Shown here in pieces: positions 1 through 6,272 of a stretch of DNA of 34,980 nucleotides. The first letter of the stretch is position 1; every line of letters begins with the position of its first letter. The notes beneath the pieces were generated by a model. That model was not told the origin of the DNA and made no database searches. It saw only the letters and a list, made by a program, of their open reading frames with translations. This DNA is from Acidobacteriota bacterium (GTDB taxonomy: Bacteria > Acidobacteriota > Terriglobia > Bryobacterales > Bryobacteraceae): NCBI GenBank assembly GCA_016213775.1, contig JACQZR010000171.1:1-34980 (forward strand), read 5' to 3'. The position numbers and the translations under genes were made by a program.

Positions 1-583
1 CCAGGGACGCCGCGCCCGCAGCCTCCCATTTTCTCTGTTTCCCAAGCCACTCCACATAGCGGCCCAATACCTCGCCGAGCCCGTCCACCAATCGCCGTTG
101 GATCTCGCCGCTGTCCGCACCCGACCGCCATGCCAATTGAAAGAGACCGGCGCGGTCGCCGTAGCTGCGCTCGGCAGCCAACCGCATCCACTTCCAAAAC
201 TCCTCCGTGCGGTCGCGACGAAAGTAGAAATTCGCCAGCGCCCAGCGGGGCTCAAAGGTCGCATCCACTTCCGTGGCGCGCACCAGGTGACGCTCAGCGG
301 CGGCCAGATCGCCATTGGCCTCGGATTCCGCCGCCAGTTCGATCCAGACGGACGATTGGTAGGGATTCAACTCCAGGGATCTCTTGAGGTTGCCGGCCTT
401 GGCCTGATATTCGGGGTTGGACGGGAACATCCGTGCGGCACGCTGCAGGTTGCCGGGGACGCCGGAACGAAACAGATAATCGGCATAGGCGAACCGGAGG
501 GCGAAGAAAGAAAGGAGAAGAAAGGGGGCGGCGAAGAGGATCGGCAGCCATCGTTTCACGTTTCGAGTACCTCTGTAATACAT
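1..583 (-). CDS. Membrane-anchored TPR-like protein (5' part only)
   Basis: The open frame runs off the left edge of the window, so only about the first 194 residues are visible. Two starts are possible. The ATG at 583 lacks a clear ribosome site. The GTG at 559 has AGAGGT about 10 bases upstream and I think it slightly more likely. The N-terminus is short and basic (VKRW), followed by one hydrophobic helix of about 17 residues, then a soluble part. That part has helical repeats of TPR character: an asparagine-proline turn (ELNPYQSSVWIELA), an alanine-rich helix (NGDLAAAERHLVRATEVD) and a PRWALANFYFRR helix. This suggests an inner-membrane-anchored protein with a periplasmic TPR scaffold. The partner is unknown. 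It is divergent from the FecR-domain gene. The coding call is fairly safe; the function is not assigned. Confidence 0.7.
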   Translation of the reverse strand, partial: MYYRGTRNVKRWLPILFAAPFLLLSFFALRFAYADYLFRSGVPGNLQRAARMFPSNPEYQAKAGNLKRSLELNPYQSSVWIELAAESEANGDLAAAERHLVRATEVDATFEPRWALANFYFRRDRTEEFWKWMRLAAERSYGDRAGLFQLAWRSGADSGEIQRRLVDGLGEVLGRYVEWLGKQRKWEAAGAASL

Positions 584-879
584 TGTGCGAGAAAGAGTTA
601 TTTTTTCTCAAAGAACTCATGCCCCTCCCCCAAATTGCCGAAGAAAAAAGTGTGCACCGTGTCTCAAACACGGGCCGCGAGTGTTCTCGGCGTAGGGTAG
701 ATGCCAGATGGCGCGCTGCCGGCACTTGGAAAGCGGGCAAGCACGCAAAGGCAATACGAAGGTCTGCGCAGAAGCGGAATCGAAACCCGCGGGTGGACTG
801 GATTTGGAGAAATGGGAGGTATAAGGCATTGTTCGCATTAGCCAATTTGGGACAGGGAATCGCCGCCAGTGTGTATGCC
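584..879. other. Divergent intergenic region (TPR-like / FecR genes)
   Basis: About 296 bases separate two divergent starts, so promoters for both should lie here, but I could not place a convincing -35/-10 pair. The only clear structure is a perfect 6-bp hairpin at 657-673 (CCGTGT, loop CTCAA, ACACGG). The forward frame that stays open across this stretch gives an arginine-rich peptide without a signal sequence, so I read it as non-coding. Confidence 0.45.
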
Positions 880-1731
880 ATGACGTGGAGAGCCACTCTG
901 GCAATCGTGCTGGTGGCACAACTATCGATCGGATTTGCTGCTTCGCCGGCAATCGGGGTGGCAGTCACCAGAGGCTCATTCCAACTGGATACGGCAGGGG
1001 TATCCGGGACGGGTACGATATTTGACGGATCGATGGTGGAAACCGGAAAAGCAAGCTCCGAACTGAAGCTTCAGTCCGGGGTGAACATGGTGCTCGGCAG
1101 CGGGACGCGCGGTCAGATCTATCGCGACCACCTGCTACTGGAAAAAGGCACCGGTCAACTGACGAACGGGGCCAATTATCGGATCAAAGCGCGGTCACTG
1201 CAGATTGAGCCCGTCTCGGAGGGGGCTGCCAAGGTGACAGTTTCCCGCGAAGGGAACCGCGTGCTGGTGGCCGCGTTGGGCGGTGGCGTTCGCGTGCGGA
1301 CTACGCGCGGGGTGTTGGTGGCGGACGTGCCGGCAGGCCGGGCGCTTTCCTTTGAACCGCAGGAAGCCGGAGCTTCCGCACCTACCGAGCTCACTGGCGT
1401 TGTCGTCAAGAAGAACGGCCATTACTATCTGACCGACGAAACCGCCGGCGTCACGGTGGAGCTTCAGGGCCAAGGCCTCGACAAGGAAGTGGGCAAGAAG
1501 GTGAAGGTGGTTGGTATCGTCGATCCTTCCGGATCCCCTGGTAACGGCGCCTCCCAAGTGGTACGCGTCACGCAGTTGTCGCAGATCAGCGGCGCTGGAG
1601 CGGGCGCAGCGGCTTCTGCCGGCATGGCCGCCGGAACCAAAGCCGTCATCGCCGGTGTTGTGGTTGCGGGTGCGGCTACGGGTACCGCGGTTGGCTTGAC
1701 CCGCGACGAGAAAGCCCCCATCAGCCAGTAA
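880..1731 (+). CDS. Exported FecR-domain protein
   Basis: I chose the ATG at 880 (283 aa) because it is followed at once by a Sec signal peptide (MTWRATLAIVLVAQLSIGFAA). A GTG three codons earlier (871) is an alternative. After cleavage, about residues 25-150 resemble the FecR periplasmic beta-rich domain: alternating short strands, the phrase SGVNMVLGSGTRGQIY, and a GGGVRVRTTRGVLVADVPAGRAL stretch. Residues about 165-220 look like a second small beta domain (VVVKKNGHYYLTDETAGVTVEL). The C-terminus is a glycine/alanine-rich hydrophobic segment (about 235-270) that could insert in a membrane. There is no zinc-finger or sigma-binding N-terminal part as in classical FecR, and no sigma factor or FecA gene is adjacent. 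It is therefore more likely a structural or envelope protein than an anti-sigma regulator. Confidence 0.8.
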   Translation: MTWRATLAIVLVAQLSIGFAASPAIGVAVTRGSFQLDTAGVSGTGTIFDGSMVETGKASSELKLQSGVNMVLGSGTRGQIYRDHLLLEKGTGQLTNGANYRIKARSLQIEPVSEGAAKVTVSREGNRVLVAALGGGVRVRTTRGVLVADVPAGRALSFEPQEAGASAPTELTGVVVKKNGHYYLTDETAGVTVELQGQGLDKEVGKKVKVVGIVDPSGSPGNGASQVVRVTQLSQISGAGAGAAASAGMAAGTKAVIAGVVVAGAATGTAVGLTRDEKAPISQ

Positions 1732-1755
1732 ACGTTCGCAACCAAACAAACGAAA

Positions 1756-1785
1756 CGGCTTCCTTGCGGGCCAGCAGGGAAGCCG
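1756..1785. terminator. Bidirectional intrinsic terminator
   Basis: A 12-bp stem (CGGCTTCCTTGC with GCAGGGAAGCCG, one G-T wobble) encloses the 6-base loop GGGCCA. It is followed by a pyrimidine-rich run on the plus strand and a T-rich run on the minus strand. It sits 24 bases after the FecR-domain stop and 18 bases beyond the stop of the convergent PEP-CTERM gene, so it can serve both. Confidence 0.85.
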
Positions 1786-1803
1786 CTTCCTCTTTCCGAG
1801 CGG

Positions 1804-3162
1804 TCATCGGACCCCGCTCCGTCCTTTGCGTCGCATCCATAGCAGTCCTGCAATCGCACTCCCCAGCATCGCCAGACTACTTGGCTCCGGAGATGTCGCG
1901 CCCGGGCCGGGATCGCCGTTAGCCGGAGAATTTGCGTCGAATGCAATCAGGTCGATCGAATTCTGCGGGATCGTCAAGGTGAGGTTGGGGAGCCCGGACC
2001 CGCCGCCGAACTGGCCTACGCCGACAAAAACCGACCAGCTCGTAATCGTAGTCCCAGCCGGGATGATCACCGCAAGCCCGTTTTTCTCCAGCGAAGCCGA
2101 ACCCGTCGCGTTCATGGAGGGCAGCCCCGGAAACTCGGTGTAGTATTCGCCATTCGAGGTTTGCACCCACGCCTGTACGGCCCATATCTCGACACTTGAC
2201 AGGCTGAAGGTCCACCGCACCTCCATCACCGTGTCCGCGTCCAGGACTCCGGTTGCCACCCCCGTTGCGCGCAGGTAGAAACTGGGATCGAAACCGTTGT
2301 AGCTGCTCATGGCAGCGGTGCCCCACACCTTCACCCCCTGCACACCGTTGGCTGCCGCCAGTTGTGCCGAGGACACCGTGCCAGGGATCAGAATATCGGT
2401 GTAGTTGTTATAGAAACCAGCGTCGTTGGGTGCGTTCAGGATCACCGCCGCGCCGGCCTGCTGAACCAACAACACCGGCACGCCAACCGCGAGGAGCCCT
2501 GACCAGCGGCGGCGCCTCCAGATCAGGCCTGCGATGCCCAGGGCAGTCAACGCGACACTGCCAGGTTCCGGAGTCTCGGCCCCGTTGTTCGACGTCCCAA
2601 CTGCATAGAGGTCGATCGAGTTCTGCGGGATCGTCACGGTGAGGGAGTTGGGACCGCCCATAGCGAAGAAAGTGCCCACATAGAGCGCCACTACCCACCG
2701 CTCCATGGTCGCGCCCGCAGGCAGTTGCTCCGGGATTCCGAAGCTGTCTTCGCGGTTTCCGTTCACGTCCGCGTTCCCGTTGTCCTGAATGTCGATTGTG
2801 CCCAGGTCAGTGGTGATCGACGCATAGAACACCCACTTCACGAACGGATCCGAGTGGAACGAGTAGTGTACCCAAAAGCGCGTGTCCGCATCGAGCGTTC
2901 CCGACCCCGTTCCCATGGCCCGTAGCACAAGTACCGGTGCGAATCCGTTAGAGCTGCCCACCGTTCCACTTCCCCACAGCTTGATCCCAGCCACGCCGTT
3001 GTTCATCGGAAGTTGAGATGCCGACGCTGTACTGAGTGGAACTGTTTCGTCGTAGCCATTAAAGAATGCCGCGTTGTCCGGCAGGTTGAACACCGCCGCG
3101 GCCCTGACCTGCTCCGCGGCCATCAGGAGAATGGCGGCAGTGATGCATCGTAATATCAACAT
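1804..3162 (-). CDS. Tandem double PEP-CTERM protein (two fused modules)
   Basis: The ATG at 3162 (452 aa) is preceded by GGAGGA at good spacing and begins a signal peptide (MLILRCITAAILLMAAEQVRA). Residues 1-219 form a complete PEP-CTERM protein: signal peptide, beta-rich domain, the phrase TIPQNSIDL, then a sorting tail with PEP (198-200), a hydrophobic helix and RRRR (216-219). Residues 220-452 repeat the plan without an intervening stop or start: a second signal-like hydrophobic stretch (223-239), a homologous domain with the same TIPQNSIDL phrase, a second SPEP motif, a helix and MRRKGR at the C-terminus. PEP-CTERM tails are known to be recognised by exosortases, which remove the tail at the membrane. 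No exosortase gene is in the window. The frame is open throughout, so this is either a true fusion or a natural stop-loss. Confidence 0.85.
   Translation of the reverse strand: MLILRCITAAILLMAAEQVRAAAVFNLPDNAAFFNGYDETVPLSTASASQLPMNNGVAGIKLWGSGTVGSSNGFAPVLVLRAMGTGSGTLDADTRFWVHYSFHSDPFVKWVFYASITTDLGTIDIQDNGNADVNGNREDSFGIPEQLPAGATMERWVVALYVGTFFAMGGPNSLTVTIPQNSIDLYAVGTSNNGAETPEPGSVALTALGIAGLIWRRRRWSGLLAVGVPVLLVQQAGAAVILNAPNDAGFYNNYTDILIPGTVSSAQLAAANGVQGVKVWGTAAMSSYNGFDPSFYLRATGVATGVLDADTVMEVRWTFSLSSVEIWAVQAWVQTSNGEYYTEFPGLPSMNATGSASLEKNGLAVIIPAGTTITSWSVFVGVGQFGGGSGLPNLTLTIPQNSIDLIAFDANSPANGDPGPGATSPEPSSLAMLGSAIAGLLWMRRKGRSGVR
1949..1984. repeat. Direct repeat, copy 1 (PEP-CTERM module duplication)
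   Basis: This 36-base stretch matches 2609-2644 at 34 of 36 positions, exactly 660 bases (220 codons) away. It encodes the conserved TIPQNSIDL phrase of the second module. Spacing equal to one module supports an internal tandem duplication. Confidence 0.8.
2609..2644. repeat. Direct repeat, copy 2 (PEP-CTERM module duplication)
   Basis: Partner of the repeat at 1949-1984, in the first module of the same gene. The rest of the two modules has diverged far more than this segment, which suggests strong constraint or local gene conversion at this motif. Confidence 0.8.
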
Positions 3163-3322
3163 GAGTTCCTCCGTGTGAAACCTTCTGTCGCGGATAGACC
3201 GCAATGGACAACCGTGCCACCTGGCGGGCCCGTTGGCGGCGCGCCTCTTCCTTACCGGAACGAAGCAGCGAACCGAACCCCACCACTCCGGCAACCGCCA
3301 GCATCGTGATCCAGATTTCCAT
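3059..3322 (-). CDS. Possible small membrane protein overlapping the PEP-CTERM start
   Basis: An ATG at 3322 has a strong GGAGG five bases upstream and opens an 87-residue frame. The N-terminus is hydrophobic (MEIWITMLAVAGVVGFGSLL) and is followed by a very basic helix (RSGKEEARRQRARQ), a plausible single-span small protein. The frame overlaps the first 104 bases of the PEP-CTERM gene, and the overlapping part looks non-native (many His, Gln and Gly). It could be a real small gene or leader coupled to the next gene, or a chance frame. I recognise no family. Confidence 0.35.
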   Translation of the reverse strand: MEIWITMLAVAGVVGFGSLLRSGKEEARRQRARQVARLSIAVYPRQKVSHGGTHVDITMHHCRHSPDGRGAGQGRGGVQPAGQRGIL

Positions 3323-3424
3323 GAAATCCTCCATCCAAATGCGCCGGTGGTTTTCCCGGCTTCCGATTGGGCATGCGAAAACATTTTGTGCGTTCCTGTC
3401 ATCCCAGAGGTGTGACCAGCAGCG

Positions 3425-3450
3425 ACCCGGGCGTTACGTAACGTACGGGT
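3425..3450. promoter_or_regulatory. 26-bp dyad, candidate operator
   Basis: The core is a perfect 12-bp palindrome CGTTACGTAACG (3432-3443). It is flanked symmetrically, after two unpaired bases on each side, by ACCCG (3425-3429) and CGGGT (3446-3450). It lies between the minus-strand PEP-CTERM gene(s) and the regulator-like gene at 3499, where a dimeric regulator would be expected to bind. Confidence 0.55.
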
Positions 3451-3460
3451 AACACAACAA

Positions 3461-3490
3461 TTTCAATCACTTAGCCCATTGCGATACAAT
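3461..3490 (+). promoter_or_regulatory. Candidate promoter of the 3499 gene (leaderless)
   Basis: TACAAT at 3485-3490 is a good -10 box. The upstream TTTCAA at 3461-3466 (18-base spacer) is a weak -35. The ATG at 3499 is only 8 bases past the -10, so transcription would begin at or beside the start codon. No ribosome site could then be transcribed, and none is visible. Confidence 0.45.
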
Positions 3491-3498
3491 GTCGTGGA

Positions 3499-5400
3499 AT
3501 GTCGTCTCCTGCTGCTGGCGACGCGCAGCCTGTTTCCGGCGAAGAGATTCGCCGGCAGGCCCAACGTGTGCTTTCCAGCGGCCGGTTCGCCGCCGCCGGC
3601 CGTCAGCGCCGCTTTCTCGACTTCACCATTGGCAAGGTCCTCGCAGGCCAGCAGGACGACGTCAAGGAGTACCTGATCGCGCTCGAGGTATACGATCGCA
3701 AACCGGACTACGACCCGAAGGTCGATTCCATTGTTCGCGTCGAAGCATCGCGCGTCCGCACGCGCCTTCGCGAGTATTACGACAACGAAGGAGCCCGGGA
3801 CCCGATCGTGATCGAGTTGCCGAAGGGGTCGTACGTGCCGGTGTTCCGCCGCGCCGCGTCGCCCCCGGATGTTACCGATCCTGCACAGGGGGGCGTACTG
3901 GAGCCCTCGCCCCCGGCCGCGGCATTCCCCTTAAAACGACAATGGATGCTCCCCGCCGTGGCACTGGTGGTGCTGATCGCGGCCGCGAGTTGGGCGATCC
4001 TGCGCCCACGCCGCGATGCAGTGCTGCTCCAGACCATCTCCATCCCGCCTTTCACCAACCTGAGTACCTCGCCCGAAGCCGGTCAGTTCACCAGGGCAAT
4101 CGCCAAGGAGATCGAGTCCGGCCTGACCCAATCGGGAAGGCTCCGCGTGGTGGTGCACAATCGCGAGGCGAAGTCGCTGCCGGATTTCGTGCTCGAAGGA
4201 ACAGTCCGGGAAGACGAGGGCAGCCAGCGCATCCTGGTCCAGTTGCTCAGCTCCCGCGACGGTGGCTATGTTTGGTCGCAGGGATTCGCCGAAGCCGGCG
4301 CCGGGGCGGAGAATCTCGCCCGCGCCATCGCCCGTCATACGGAGTCGCAGGCGGCACAGTATCAGCAGGAGCACAATGCCGCCGGCACGCCGCGCGCACG
4401 CGCCCTGCAACTGCTGCGGCAGGCCCGGGGATTGCAGGCCGCCCGGGGAGTCCAGTCCATGGATAGCGATGGCTTGATGCTGCGTGGCACCGCTGCCATC
4501 GAGCGATTGGAGCTGTCGCAGTTGAACCAGTCCATCTCGCTGCTGGAACAGGCTGTCGCCGCAGATCCCAAACTCGCTGTCGCCCACTCGGTCCTCTCGA
4601 GCTACTATCAGGTGGCCGCCGAATACGACCCGCGCATGACCGACAAAGCGCGGGAAAGCGCCCGCCGCGCCACCGCTCTGGAGCCGCGGCTTGGTGAGGC
4701 ACACGGCAATCTCGCCTACATCTACTTTTTATATGACTGGAATGCGCCCGCCGCCGCCGAGGAGTTCCGGCTCGCGCTCGAATACGAACCGCGGATTCTC
4801 TCTTCCTACAGGCTGGGCGCGGATGCGCTCACAATCGCCGGCCGCCACGACGATGCATTGCAGGTGCTCGACAACGCGCGGCGCGTATATCCGAATCATC
4901 CGGTGGTGGAGACTTCAGTTGCGGTGGCGGAGTTCAACGCAGGACGGTTTGCCCAAGCCGAGCGGACGGCGCGCGCCAACCTCAAAAGGTTCCCCGAGTT
5001 TCACCTTTCCCATTGGATCCTGGGAATCGCGCTGGAACAACTCGGCCGTTACGACGAGGCGCTGTCCGAAATCCAGCAATGCCTGCAGCGATCGAAAGAC
5101 GACGCCCGCTGCACCGCCGCCCTTGGGCACCTCTATGGGAAGACCGGAAAGCGCACGGAGGCGGAGGCGATTCTTGCGAAATACCGCGCCCGCCCGCAGA
5201 CGTTTTCCCGGGCGAACTACATCCAGGCGTTGATCCACAACGGGCTCGGCGAGACGGAGCGGGCCTACACTGAGCTGGAGGCTGCGCGCAACGGACGCGA
5301 GTTCGACCTCCCCTATCTGCCCGTGGAGCCGCGCTTTGCCAATCTGCGGGGCCAGCCGCGCTTTCAGCAGTTCCTCAGGAAAGCCGGGCTGCTGTTCTAA
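3499..5400 (+). CDS. Membrane-bound regulator-like TPR protein
   Basis: This is a 633-residue protein in three parts. Residues about 14-117 form a cytoplasmic domain with the phrases QRRFLDFTI, KEYLIALEVYDRKPDYDP, SIVRVEASRVRTRLREYY and ELPKGSYVPVF. I know these from TPR-containing regulator- or adenylate-cyclase-like proteins, where the domain is thought to be a winged-helix-like DNA-binding or signalling module. One transmembrane helix follows (about 149-168). The periplasmic part starts with a domain read from PPFTNLSTSPEAGQFTRAIAKEI, which in such proteins precedes TPRs. Several TPR units then cover about 336-600 (for example AVAADPKLAVAHSVLSSYY). The topology resembles CadC-type one-component regulators. 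The target is unknown; the dyad just upstream is a candidate site for autoregulation or for control of the PEP-CTERM gene. Confidence 0.85.
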   Translation: MSSPAAGDAQPVSGEEIRRQAQRVLSSGRFAAAGRQRRFLDFTIGKVLAGQQDDVKEYLIALEVYDRKPDYDPKVDSIVRVEASRVRTRLREYYDNEGARDPIVIELPKGSYVPVFRRAASPPDVTDPAQGGVLEPSPPAAAFPLKRQWMLPAVALVVLIAAASWAILRPRRDAVLLQTISIPPFTNLSTSPEAGQFTRAIAKEIESGLTQSGRLRVVVHNREAKSLPDFVLEGTVREDEGSQRILVQLLSSRDGGYVWSQGFAEAGAGAENLARAIARHTESQAAQYQQEHNAAGTPRARALQLLRQARGLQAARGVQSMDSDGLMLRGTAAIERLELSQLNQSISLLEQAVAADPKLAVAHSVLSSYYQVAAEYDPRMTDKARESARRATALEPRLGEAHGNLAYIYFLYDWNAPAAAEEFRLALEYEPRILSSYRLGADALTIAGRHDDALQVLDNARRVYPNHPVVETSVAVAEFNAGRFAQAERTARANLKRFPEFHLSHWILGIALEQLGRYDEALSEIQQCLQRSKDDARCTAALGHLYGKTGKRTEAEAILAKYRARPQTFSRANYIQALIHNGLGETERAYTELEAARNGREFDLPYLPVEPRFANLRGQPRFQQFLRKAGLLF

Positions 5401-5407
5401 TTGTCGG

Positions 5408-6235
5408 TCAGGCGCGGAACTTCTTGTACGACTGCAAGCACTTCTCCGCGGTCTCCATCGAAGTGAAGCGGCTGCCTTCCTGCTCAATCAGATAAAACTC
5501 GACGCCGCCCTTCTTCTCCGCCGCCTTGAAGACGTTCTTCCAGGGCACTTCACCTTCGCCGAACAGCGCCTTGTAGCCGTCCTTCTTCGACCATTCCTTC
5601 AAATGCAGTGAGCGGATTCGGCCCGCATTCTGATTGATCCACGCCACCGGGTCGGACCCCACCTCGACACACGTGCCGAGATCCAGTTGCAGCGTGACGT
5701 CCTTCGGAGTGTTCTTCGCAATCACTTCGATCGGGCGCGTTCCGTCAATCGGTTTGAACTCGATCTGGTGGTTGTGGTAACCGGCGCGAATGCCCGCGGC
5801 CTTGAACTTCTCCGCGCCCTTGGAGAGCATCTCCGCAACGCCCTTCCAGCCGTCCAGTCCGTTGACGCGTCCGGCGCTGGCGAGCACGATGTTCCTGCTG
5901 CCGAGAATCTGATTGAGCTCGATGGCGCGCGCGATGCCGTCGCCCTCGAAAGACTTGCCGCCGTTGTGCGTCGAGAAGCACTTCATGCCGGCATCATCCA
6001 GCAGCTTGCGGACTTCCTTGGCGTAATCGTCTTTCCATGCAAAATATGGCGAGTAGAATTCCACGCCCTGGTATCCCATCTTGGCCACTCCGCGAACAGT
6101 GCCCATGAGATCTTTCACCAGCACATCGCGAACGGAAAACAGTTCCAGGCCAACAGGGACTTTCCTGGCGGCGAGAGCGCTGGGGGCAGCAACTGCCGCG
6201 AGGGAGGAGGTAAGAAAAGTTCGGCGGGATAACAT
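5408..6235 (-). CDS. Tat-exported sugar phosphate isomerase/epimerase-like protein
   Basis: This 275-residue protein begins with a twin-arginine signal (SRRTFLTSSLAAVAAPSALAA), so it is probably folded in the cytoplasm and exported. The mature part has the xylose-isomerase-like TIM barrel pattern: GLELFSVRD on strand 1, GYQGVEFY, then YHNHQIEF (His154-Asn-His156), LQLDLGTC (Asp185), HLKEW (His211) and a late Glu251 in FYLIEQEG. These are the usual metal- and sugar-binding positions. Exported members of this family are common in Acidobacteria and Planctomycetes. The exact substrate cannot be read from sequence. It converges on the TPR gene with only 7 bases between the stops. Confidence 0.88.
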   Translation of the reverse strand: MLSRRTFLTSSLAAVAAPSALAARKVPVGLELFSVRDVLVKDLMGTVRGVAKMGYQGVEFYSPYFAWKDDYAKEVRKLLDDAGMKCFSTHNGGKSFEGDGIARAIELNQILGSRNIVLASAGRVNGLDGWKGVAEMLSKGAEKFKAAGIRAGYHNHQIEFKPIDGTRPIEVIAKNTPKDVTLQLDLGTCVEVGSDPVAWINQNAGRIRSLHLKEWSKKDGYKALFGEGEVPWKNVFKAAEKKGGVEFYLIEQEGSRFTSMETAEKCLQSYKKFRA

Positions 6236-6244
6236 AACGATTCC

Positions 6245-6272
6245 AGTATATGAGAATGAGAAGCATGAAAAT
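6245..6272 (-). promoter_or_regulatory. Candidate leaderless promoter of the isomerase gene
   Basis: On the minus strand TATACT (6250-6245) lies 9 bases before the ATG at 6235. A weak TTTTCA (6272-6267) sits 16 bases further up. Transcription would start within a few bases of the ATG. The box lies inside the 14-base gap to the divergent gene and touches that gene's first ATG. Confidence 0.45.

Noticed and set aside
433-879. Upstream extension of the FecR-domain gene to 433
   Set aside because: The extra 149 residues are arginine-rich and low in hydrophobics, overlap the divergent TPR-like gene, and would bury a clear signal peptide that starts at 880.
3163-3402. Upstream extension of the PEP-CTERM gene
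   Set aside because: A GGAGGA ribosome site and signal peptide fix the start at 3162; the extension has no signal character.
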